From JAJXUB01 sp047974805 (GTDB lineage Bacteria > Actinomycetota > Actinomycetes > Actinomycetales > Dermatophilaceae), in contig JBKECS010000027.1 of NCBI GenBank assembly GCA_047974805.1, forward strand, positions 1 to 25,640: a DNA stretch of 25,640 bases. Reading direction: 5' to 3'. Shown in pieces: positions 7,519 to 13,726 of this stretch. Made by a program: the position numbers and the translations under genes. The notes under the pieces were generated by a model. That model had not been told where the DNA came from. It was given only the letters and a program-made list of their open reading frames with translations, and searched no databases. Position 1 is the first letter of the stretch, and each line of letters starts with the position of its first letter.

Positions 7519-8510
7519 TCAGCCGCCGTACCGCGGTGACCGGCCCACTGTCCGCTCTCACGGTGGCGGCCTTGGCCGGGTGCGGCTTGGGTGATCGGGT
7601 GGCCGGGGTCCGCCCCGTGCCCACCGAGGCGGAAACCACCGCTCCGCTGGACACCACAGCCGCCGCCTTGATCAGTTCCCGGGTGCTCAGTGACGCCAAC
7701 ATTGCTGCGGCCACCGGTGGCGCTGCGGGTAGCAAGGCCCGGAAGGCGGTGATGACCGGTCATGCCCTGGCCATGGCCGAAGCCGCCGTGTCCACGAACA
7801 CCGCGCCGGCGCTCCCCGATCCCTCGGTCCGCCCGCCGGTCGCCCAGGTGCTGGCGGTGTCCAGGTCGCACAACTGGCCCCGCTACATCGTGGCCACGAC
7901 GCTGGACACGACGACCAGCACCCGATCCCTGCATGTGTTGGTGTCCGCCGCGGCCACCGGGCAGTACAAGGTCAGTGAGTCCATGCCCATGGTGAGCGGC
8001 ACGAGCGTGCCCGGGCTCGGTCCGGTGGAGCAGGGGGTGGAGGTCGTTCCCAACGCCTCGGGGCTGCCGGCATCGCCAGCGGCGGCGTTGGCGGCATACG
8101 CGAAAGCTTTGGCCTATCCGAAGCCGGTCAAGACGACGTTGGTCAGCCTGACCGATGCCGCCTCCACTGCGCTGGCGGCGAACGCCACGCGCCAGCAGTC
8201 GCAGTTGGGCGCCTTGGCCAAGCTGCGACAATCGCATGTGCCGAACAAGGCCCTGCCGATCGCCTTCCGCACGGCCGACGGTGGCGCGGTCGCCTTCGGG
8301 ATGATGACCCGCAGCGATGTGGTTACCTTGACGTCAAAGGCCAAGGAAGTTGTTCTTCCGGCTGATCTTGCCAAACTGCTGGGGAAGTCCAAGGTGTCTA
8401 CATCAGTCACCGTGACGACCCTCGAACCGGTATGTCTGGTGATCCCGTCCAAGGGATCCGCATCAGTCATCGGGATGTCTGAGCAGATCACGTCGGTCAA
8501 GGGCTCCTAA
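7515..8510 (+). CDS. Predicted lipoprotein of unknown function
   Basis: A 331-residue exported protein. The N-terminus MISRRTAVTG followed by a hydrophobic stretch and LAGC (Cys23) is a lipoprotein signal, and the twin arginines suggest Tat export. The mature part (24-331) is rich in Ala, Thr, Val and Ser with few aromatic residues. It has no catalytic motif I can name and no obvious repeats. Its ATG lies inside the stop codon of the preceding membrane-protein gene (ATGA overlap), with GAGGTG six bases upstream, so the pair is translationally coupled. A YbbN-like gene follows after 17 bases. A cell-surface partner of the two-TM protein is the most I would infer. Confidence 0.8.
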   Translation: MISRRTAVTGPLSALTVAALAGCGLGDRVAGVRPVPTEAETTAPLDTTAAALISSRVLSDANIAAATGGAAGSKARKAVMTGHALAMAEAAVSTNTAPALPDPSVRPPVAQVLAVSRSHNWPRYIVATTLDTTTSTRSLHVLVSAAATGQYKVSESMPMVSGTSVPGLGPVEQGVEVVPNASGLPASPAAALAAYAKALAYPKPVKTTLVSLTDAASTALAANATRQQSQLGALAKLRQSHVPNKALPIAFRTADGGAVAFGMMTRSDVVTLTSKAKEVVLPADLAKLLGKSKVSTSVTVTTLEPVCLVIPSKGSASVIGMSEQITSVKGS

Positions 8511-8527
8511 CGCGAAAGAATGAGGGA

Positions 8528-9451
8528 ATGACTGAGAACCCGGCCGGCGCCAGTGGCGCCGTCGACCTATCCCAACTAGCCGCCGCACCGGGCGTGTCGG
8601 CAGGCGCCTTGGGGACTCCGCCAGGACCGCGAGACTTCGGTAGCGACCCGGTGGTACGGGTGGTGGATCAACAGACCTTCGGCGAGGCCGTGAACTCGAC
8701 AATGCGGGTTCCGGCGGTGCTCGTGCTTCATTCGGGGGCCAACCCGGCGACTGGTGCCGCCGTCGAGGTCGTTGCCGACGCGGCCCGTGGCTTCGATGGT
8801 CGGCTTCAGGTCTTCGCCGCCGATGTCGACACCAGCCCGCAGATTGCGGCGGCCTTGCAGGCCCAGAGTGTTCCGGCCGGGTATGCCCTGCTGCAGGGGC
8901 AACCCATGCCGTTGTTCCAGGGAGTGCCTGATCGAGGACAGCTGAGCGCGGTGCTTCAAGAGGTCCTCACCGTGGCGGTGCAGAACGGTGTCACCGGCCG
9001 GATCGACATCGGTCCCGCCGATGAGGAGGTCGAGCAGGACAACCCCCTGCTCGACGAAGCCTTCGAGGCGATCGAGGCCGGGGATCTGGACGCGGCGAGC
9101 GCGGCCTATACGAAGGTGCTCGCGGCCAACCCCAAGGATGAAGGTGCCCGTCTGGGGCTCGCCCAGGTCGGGCTATTGCGTCGGACCGCGGGAATCGACC
9201 CGCAGCAGGCGCGGGCCGCAGCGGCCGCGAATCCGGTCGATGTCGACGCGGCCATCGTCGTGGCCGACCTCGACGTACTCGGTGGTCACGTCGATGACGC
9301 CTTCAACCGCCTGCTGGACCTTGTCCGCAGCACCACCGACGATGAGCGCGATCAGGCGAAGAACCACCTCCTGGAGCTCTTGGACGTGGTCGGCAGTCAC
9401 GACCCGAGGGTGAAGAAGGCCCGAACCTCCCTGATGAGCGCCCTCTTCTAA
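8528..9451 (+). CDS. YbbN/CnoX-like thioredoxin-fold protein with TPR-like C-terminus, no cysteines
   Basis: A 307-residue cytosolic protein with two parts. Residues 40-150 have a thioredoxin-like pattern: VVRVVDQQTFGEAV, the beta-strand VPAVLVLHS, then FAADVDTSPQIAAALQAQSVPAGYALLQG, with Pro116 at the cis-proline position. The C-terminal part (about 172-305) is helical, with TPR-like repeats such as AFEAIEAGDLDAASAAYTKVLAANP. This is the layout of YbbN/CnoX co-chaperones, which hold unfolded proteins and pass them to DnaK or GroEL. The CxxC site is replaced by SGANPAT (69-75), and I find no cysteine anywhere in the protein, so thiol redox activity is excluded. A chaperone or scaffold role is inferred. 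It is close behind the membrane-protein/lipoprotein pair. Confidence 0.82.
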   Translation: MTENPAGASGAVDLSQLAAAPGVSAGALGTPPGPRDFGSDPVVRVVDQQTFGEAVNSTMRVPAVLVLHSGANPATGAAVEVVADAARGFDGRLQVFAADVDTSPQIAAALQAQSVPAGYALLQGQPMPLFQGVPDRGQLSAVLQEVLTVAVQNGVTGRIDIGPADEEVEQDNPLLDEAFEAIEAGDLDAASAAYTKVLAANPKDEGARLGLAQVGLLRRTAGIDPQQARAAAAANPVDVDAAIVVADLDVLGGHVDDAFNRLLDLVRSTTDDERDQAKNHLLELLDVVGSHDPRVKKARTSLMSALF

Positions 9452-9494
9452 GACTGAGTACGGATCCGCGACACTGGGGCACCCCGCGCTTGCG

Positions 9495-9510
9495 GTGAGG
9501 AACCTCGCCG
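9495..9510. repeat. Small hairpin upstream of the long palindrome
   Basis: GGTGAGG and CCTCGCC form a seven-base stem (one G:T pair) with a two-base loop. A second GTGAGG at 9514-9519 could compete for pairing with the CCTCGCC arm. It lies 43 bases after the YbbN-like stop codon and may be part of its terminator. Confidence 0.25.
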
Positions 9511-9528
9511 GGCGTGAGGACTTCGCCA

Positions 9529-9581
9529 GGGAAACCAGAGCTTGGCAAGGGAAGATTTCCCCTGTCAAGCTCCGGGTTCCC
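9529..9581. terminator. 53-base imperfect palindrome between convergent genes
   Basis: Two 25-base arms (9529-9553 and 9557-9581) flank a three-base loop GAT. Pairing them gives 21 Watson-Crick pairs, one G:T and three mismatches. Inside are AGCTTG/CAAGCT and GGGAA/TTCCC, and the ends are GGGAA/TTCCC. CGCCA (9524-9528) can further pair with TGGCG (9587-9591) across a five-base bulge. It sits between the YbbN-like gene and the convergent pgm gene, so a bidirectional terminator is the simplest reading. It is unusually long for that and could instead be an extragenic palindromic or small mobile repeat. Confidence 0.6.
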
Positions 9582-9642
9582 ACCTGTGGCGTAAAACCGG
9601 AGGCGGCGGGTGAGGGCGGACGTCCGGAGGATATGGGCGGTG

Positions 9643-11301
9643 CTAGGCCAGAGCGGCGGAGACGACCTCGCGCGCCTGTTCCTGAACCTGCGCGAGGTGG
9701 TCGGGGCCACGGAAGGACTCGGCATAGATCTTGTAGACATCCTCGGTGCCGGAGGGCCTCGCGGCGAACCACGCCGATTCGGTGACCACTTTCAACCCCC
9801 CGATCGGGGCGCCGTTGCCCGGCGCGGAGGTGAGCTTGGCGGTGATCGGCTCCCCGGCAAGCGTGTCCGCCGTCACCGATTCGGGGGACAAGGCGGCCAG
9901 TTTGGCCTTCTGTTCCCTGGTTGCGGGGGCATCAACGCGGGCGTAGGCGGGGCTGCCGTGTCGATCGGTCAGGTCCGCATACAACTCGCTGGGGGAGCGG
10001 CCGGTGGAGGCGATGATCTCCGAGGCCAGCAGGGCCAGCAGGATCCCGTCCTTATCCGTCGTCCACACCGAGCCGTCCATGCGCAGGAAGGACGCACCGG
10101 CAGACTCCTCCCCACCAAAGGGTCCCGACCCGTCGAGCAGCCCCGGCACGAACCATTTGAAGCCCACCGGCACCTCGACCAGGTGCCGGCCCAAATCTGC
10201 GGCTACCTTGTCGATCATCGAGGAGGACACCAGCGTCTTGCCGATGAAGCCGTCCGCTCGCCACCTCGGCCGGGCCCCGCCGTAAAGGTAGGAGATGGCG
10301 ACGGACAGATAGTGGTTCGGGTTGAGCAACCCCCCGTCGGGCGTGACGATGCCGTGCCGGTCGGCGTCGGCATCGTTCCCGGTGGAGACGGTGAAGGCAT
10401 CCTTGGCGCCGATGAGGCCGGCCATGGCATAGGGGCTAGAACAGTCCATCCGGATCTTGCCGTCCCAGTCCAGGGTCATGAACCGCCACGTCGGGTCCAC
10501 CAGCGGGTTGACCACGGTGAGGTCCAGGTGGTGTCGTTCGGCGATAGCCCCCCAGTAGTCCACCGACGCCCCACCCAATGGGTCGGCACCGATCCGCACG
10601 CCGGCATACCGGACCGCGTCGAGATGCAGTGCGTTGGCCAGATCGGCCACGTAGGTGCCCAAGAAGTCGTATGCCGTGCACGCTGCCCGGGCGCGCGCGA
10701 ACGGGATGCGGCGAACACCGGCCAGCTCGGCGCGAATGTAGTCGTTGGCGCGTGCCGCAATGACCTTGGTCGCGTCAGTGTCGGCCGGGCCACCGTGGGG
10801 CGGGTTGTACTTGAACCCACCATCGCTCGGCGGGTTGTGCGACGGGGTGACGACGATGCCGTCGGCAAGCCCGATGCCGGGGCGCAGGTCGTCGGTCCGG
10901 GACACCTTGCCCCGGTTCGCGGTGAGGATGGCATGCGAGATCGCCGGAGTGGGGGTGAACCGGTCGGCGGCGTCGACCAGAACCGTGACGCCGCCTGCCA
11001 CAAGCACTTCCAGCGCAGCGGACCAGGCCGGCTCGGACAAGGCGTGGGTGTCTCGGCCGATGAAGAGAGGCCCGTCGAAGCCCTGGTCTCGCCGGTAGTC
11101 GACGATGGCCTGGGTGGTGGCCAGGATGTGCGCCTCGTTGAACGAGCCGTTCAGGCTCGACCCTCGGTGGCCCGAGGTGCCGAAGACGACCTGCTGACCG
11201 ACATCCTCCGGATCGGGCTTGGTGGTGTAGAAGGCGGTGACCAGGTGGTCAACGGCAACAAGGTCGTACGGGCTGGCAGGTTGTCCGGCGCGGGGATCCA
11301 T
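9643..11301 (-). CDS. pgm: Alpha-D-phosphohexomutase: phosphoglucomutase
   Basis: Interconverts glucose-1-phosphate and glucose-6-phosphate in the cytosol, connecting glycogen phosphorolysis and synthesis with central metabolism. The 552-residue product matches the length of E. coli Pgm (546). Visible family blocks are VVFGTSGHRGSS near the N-terminus, the phosphoserine loop VVTPSHNPPSDGG (Ser154), the metal loop STGNDADADRHG, the sugar-binding region GEESAGASFLR, and the C-terminal phosphate-binding AARPSGTEDVYKIYAES. I chose the ATG at 11301 because homology starts just after it; the frame is open further upstream but contains Arg-rich, non-homologous sequence. It is divergent from the sulfur cassette and convergent with the YbbN-like gene. 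Its job fits the glycogen block located 2.4 kb away. Confidence 0.95.
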   Translation of the reverse strand: MDPRAGQPASPYDLVAVDHLVTAFYTTKPDPEDVGQQVVFGTSGHRGSSLNGSFNEAHILATTQAIVDYRRDQGFDGPLFIGRDTHALSEPAWSAALEVLVAGGVTVLVDAADRFTPTPAISHAILTANRGKVSRTDDLRPGIGLADGIVVTPSHNPPSDGGFKYNPPHGGPADTDATKVIAARANDYIRAELAGVRRIPFARARAACTAYDFLGTYVADLANALHLDAVRYAGVRIGADPLGGASVDYWGAIAERHHLDLTVVNPLVDPTWRFMTLDWDGKIRMDCSSPYAMAGLIGAKDAFTVSTGNDADADRHGIVTPDGGLLNPNHYLSVAISYLYGGARPRWRADGFIGKTLVSSSMIDKVAADLGRHLVEVPVGFKWFVPGLLDGSGPFGGEESAGASFLRMDGSVWTTDKDGILLALLASEIIASTGRSPSELYADLTDRHGSPAYARVDAPATREQKAKLAALSPESVTADTLAGEPITAKLTSAPGNGAPIGGLKVVTESAWFAARPSGTEDVYKIYAESFRGPDHLAQVQEQAREVVSAALA

Positions 11302-11419
11302 GCCGCCATCATGGCATTGTCGCCACCGGCTGGGGGCGCGATCAACGGCTGGCCGCTGCTGGTCGTGGGAGACAGTGTGCCCCAGGGGTTTCCACCGGCG
11401 ACGACAGGTCACCGTCGGT

Positions 11420-11482
11420 GGTCAAAGTATCTACTACATCACGTAGTTGACCCTGGTATCGGATACCCCCCCGGCGTACGCT
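11420..11482. promoter_or_regulatory. Cluster of dyads upstream of the SQR-like gene
   Basis: Between the divergent pgm and SQR-like genes I see four overlapping symmetric elements. GGTCAA (11420-11425) mirrors TTGACC (11447-11452). ACTAC (11433-11437) mirrors GTAGT (11443-11447). GGTATC (11455-11460) mirrors GATACC (11462-11467) around one base. TACCCC (11464-11469) nearly mirrors GGCGTA (11473-11478). The last one loosely resembles C-tract operators of CsoR/CstR-family copper or persulfide sensors, which would fit a sulfur cassette; that link is inference. TTGACC could be a -35 box, but no -10 lies at normal spacing. The SQR-like ATG follows at 11489. Confidence 0.4.
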
Positions 11483-11488
11483 GGAAGC

Positions 11489-12733
11489 ATGACCACAGTC
11501 CTCCAGCGGCTGGTCGTCCTCGGTGCTGGAACTGCCGGAACGATTGTCGCGAACAAGCTCCGCTCCCGCCTCCCGTACGACTGGTCGATCACCGTCGTGG
11601 ACCAGAACGAGATCCATGACTACCAGCCGGGCTACCTCTTCATCCCCTTCGGGATCAACACCCCAGGTCAGATCCGCAAGACCAAACGACCCTTCCTCGC
11701 CGACGGTCTCGACTTCGTCGTCGCCGAGGTCGAGCGGGTCGACCCGCAGGCCCAGGTGGTGTATCTGGGCAACGGGCACGACCTCCCCTACGACCAGCTG
11801 ATCATCGCCTCCGGCACCACCCCCCGGCCGGACCAGACCGAAGGCATGCTCGGGCCCCAGTGGCACCGTGAGATCGGAGAGTTCTACACCTTCGAAGGCG
11901 CCCTTGCCCTGCGTGAGCACTTGGCCCAGTTCACCGGCGGACGACTCGTGGTGCACATCACCGAAATGCCTATCAAGTGTCCGGTGGCGCCCCTGGAGTT
12001 CACCTTCCTCGCCGACGACTTCCTCACCAAGAGCGGGGTGCGCGGGCAGACCGAACTCGTCTTCGTCACCCCGCTGGACGGAGCGTTCACCAAGCCGGTG
12101 GCGAGCAAGGCCCTTGGTCATCTGCTCGCCGAGAAGGGGGTCAGCGTCGAAACCGACTTCATGATCGAATCGGTCGACCAGGACGCCAAGGTGATCCGGT
12201 CCTACGACGAGCGTGAGGTGGCATACGACCTGCTGGTGACGGTGCCCTTGAATATGGGTGCGGACTTTGTCGCCGCCTCCGGGCTCGGCGATGAGCTCAA
12301 CTACGTCCCGGTTGACAAGCACACCTCTCGGTCGACCCAGCACGACAACATTTGGGCTCTGGGTGATGCGAGCAACATCCCCACGTCCAAGGCGGGCTCG
12401 GTGGCGCACTTCTCCTCCGAAGTCTTCGTGGAGAACTTCCTCGACGCCATTGCTGGGCGTCCGCTGAGCCACAGCTTCGACGGGCATGCCAATTGTTTCG
12501 TCGAATCCGGCCATGGCAAGGCATTGCTCTTGGACTTCAACTATGACACTGAGCCGCTCACCGGCACCTTCCCGCTGCCCAAGGTGGGGCCGATGGCGCT
12601 GTTGAAGGAATCGCGGGCCAACCACCTGGGCAAACTCGCCTTCCGTTATCTGTACTGGAATGCGCTGCTGCCCGGACGCCCTCTCGGTCTCCCCGCCGAG
12701 ATGTCCATGGCCGGCAAGAACCCGGCCGCCTGA
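11489..12733 (+). CDS. SQR-like FAD-dependent oxidoreductase (sulfide:quinone oxidoreductase family)
   Basis: A 414-residue flavoprotein of the two-Rossmann FAD/NAD(P) disulfide-reductase superfamily. It has the FAD loop VVLGAGTAG at 9-17, the second strand ITVVDQNE, the ATG-like motif IIASGTTPRPDQ at 105-116, and the second FAD motif WALGDASNIPTSKAG at 289-303. SQR-type features are PIKCPVAPLE at 161-170 (Cys164) and a second, late cysteine in HANCFVES (Cys336). These are the only two cysteines and sit where SQR proteins keep their redox pair. Oxidation of sulfide to a polysulfide or persulfide with electrons passed to quinone is likely but unproven. I took ATG 11489 (GGAAG just upstream) over an in-frame TTG at 11447. 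It leads a three-gene cassette, followed after 14 bases by a DsrC-like gene. Confidence 0.85.
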   Translation: MTTVLQRLVVLGAGTAGTIVANKLRSRLPYDWSITVVDQNEIHDYQPGYLFIPFGINTPGQIRKTKRPFLADGLDFVVAEVERVDPQAQVVYLGNGHDLPYDQLIIASGTTPRPDQTEGMLGPQWHREIGEFYTFEGALALREHLAQFTGGRLVVHITEMPIKCPVAPLEFTFLADDFLTKSGVRGQTELVFVTPLDGAFTKPVASKALGHLLAEKGVSVETDFMIESVDQDAKVIRSYDEREVAYDLLVTVPLNMGADFVAASGLGDELNYVPVDKHTSRSTQHDNIWALGDASNIPTSKAGSVAHFSSEVFVENFLDAIAGRPLSHSFDGHANCFVESGHGKALLLDFNYDTEPLTGTFPLPKVGPMALLKESRANHLGKLAFRYLYWNALLPGRPLGLPAEMSMAGKNPAA

Positions 12734-12747
12734 AAGGAAGGTGCACC

Positions 12748-13065
12748 ATGACGACGACCACAATCGCCGGTCACCAGGTCGAGGTCAACGAGGAAGGTTT
12801 CTTGACCAATCCGGACCAGTGGTCCGAGGACCTCGCCCCCGAACTGGCCAAGGCCATCGGCATCGACGCACTGACCGGGGCGCACTGGAAGCTCATTCGG
12901 TTCCTTCGTGCGGATTATGCGACCCAAGGCGAGACGGCGACCCTGCGCAGGGCCAGCACGCAAAGCGGCACCCCGGTCAAGGAGTTGTTCGCGCTGTTCC
13001 CCAAGAAGCCGGCCAAGAAGATGGCCTACATCGCCGGTTTGCCCAAGCCGAAAGGATGCGTGTGA
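12748..13065 (+). CDS. DsrC/TusE-family sulfur carrier protein
   Basis: A 105-residue cytosolic protein of the DsrC/TusE/DsvC family, which carries sulfur as a persulfide on a flexible C-terminal arm. Diagnostic segments are EVNEEGFLTNPDQWSEDLA near the start, LTGAHWKLIRFLRADY in the middle, and LFPKKPAKKMAYIAGLPKPKGCV at the end. The penultimate Cys104 is the universally used residue (CysA). The second cysteine of dissimilatory DsrC proteins (CysB, eleven residues earlier) is alanine here (Ala93), as in TusE-type carriers, so a trisulfide-forming DsrC role is unlikely. AAGGAAGG lies at a good distance before the ATG. It sits between an SQR-like and a DsrE-like gene, both plausible sulfur donors or acceptors. 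Confidence 0.93.
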   Translation: MTTTTIAGHQVEVNEEGFLTNPDQWSEDLAPELAKAIGIDALTGAHWKLIRFLRADYATQGETATLRRASTQSGTPVKELFALFPKKPAKKMAYIAGLPKPKGCV

Positions 13066-13067
13066 TT

Positions 13068-13625
13068 ATGTCGACGACCAGCACCGAACCGGTCGCGGAG
13101 ACCGACGCGCTCGTCGTGCCGAACTTCGATGACGATCAGGCCTCCGGGCGCAAATTGGCCATCATCTGTTCCAAGGGCAACCTCGACATGGTGTACCCGG
13201 CGTTGATCCTGGGCAACGCGGCGCTTGGGGAAGGGGTCGAGACCCACCTGTTCTTCACCTTCTGGGGCTTCGACATCATCACCAAGGCGACCATGGCCGA
13301 CCTGAAATTCTCCTTTGTCGGCAACACCGCCATGCACCCGCCCGGGCACAGCGGCCTGGGGGTGCACCACATGCTCGGTGCCCTGCCGGGCGCAACAACC
13401 GCCGCGACGAAGATGCTCAAGAAGCAGATTTCCGAACTGGATGTGCCCGAGGTACCGGAGTTCCTTGACCTGCTCAGCGGCTCCGGCGCGCACATGTGGG
13501 CGTGCAAAATGTCCGCCGACATGAACCATGTCACCCTCGAGGACCTCTACGACGGGGTCGAAGACATCATCAGTGCCAGCGACTTCATCGAGAAGACTGA
13601 CGGGGCACAGCTGCTGTTCATCTGA
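13068..13625 (+). CDS. DsrE/DsrF-like family protein (DsrE2-type)
   Basis: A 185-residue protein of the DsrE/F/H-like superfamily, thought to accept and transfer persulfide sulfur. The core starts at KLAIICSKGNLDMVYPALILGNAAL (29-53). It continues with VETHLFFTFWGFDIITK (57-73) and GLGVHHMLGALPGATTAATKML (97-118), and ends with AHMWACKMSADM (141-152). Cys146 in the ACKMS context is the likely sulfur-carrying residue; Cys34 is the only other cysteine. There is no clear membrane segment. I prefer ATG 13068, with AAAGGA at 13051-13056, although ATG 13056 overlapping the DsrC-like 3' end is possible. It is the last gene of the cassette and convergent with glgB. A DsrE-to-DsrC sulfur relay is inferred from family precedent. 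Confidence 0.88.
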   Translation: MSTTSTEPVAETDALVVPNFDDDQASGRKLAIICSKGNLDMVYPALILGNAALGEGVETHLFFTFWGFDIITKATMADLKFSFVGNTAMHPPGHSGLGVHHMLGALPGATTAATKMLKKQISELDVPEVPEFLDLLSGSGAHMWACKMSADMNHVTLEDLYDGVEDIISASDFIEKTDGAQLLFI

Positions 13626-13638
13626 TCCAGTCCCCTGC

Positions 13639-13698
13639 CGATCGGGACGCCCGGGTGCTGCTGGGAGGCGCCCGGCGTGTCCTTGGTGCGTCCGATCG
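13639..13698. terminator. Structured inverted repeat between convergent dsrE-like and glgB genes
   Basis: CGATCGGGACGC (13639-13650) pairs with GCGTCCGATCG (13688-13698) with one bulged base, and CCGGG/CCCGG form an inner stem. It fills much of the 100-base gap between convergent genes and has no T-run. A bidirectional terminator is likely from its position. Confidence 0.45.
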
Positions 13699-13726
13699 AC
13701 TGAGGCGCGCGCAGGCCATCGGATCG

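Noticed and set aside
11447..11482. TTGACC as a -35 box for the SQR-like gene
   Set aside because: No acceptable -10 hexamer lies 16-19 bases downstream; the best candidate, TACGCT, is 24 bases away. It is recorded only as part of a dyad cluster.
9610..11619. 669-codon open frame on the plus strand opposite pgm
   Set aside because: It is antisense to the clear pgm gene and its product is low-complexity Gly/Arg/Val/Asp-rich, as expected from the third-position GC of pgm.
11342..12763. 473-codon open frame on the minus strand opposite the SQR-like gene
   Set aside because: It is the antisense of a well-conserved flavoprotein; no motif and no plausible start signal.
12748..13065. Reading the DsrC-like gene as evidence of dissimilatory sulfite reduction
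   Set aside because: The second cysteine required for DsrAB coupling is missing and no dsrAB or dsrMK genes are present in the window.
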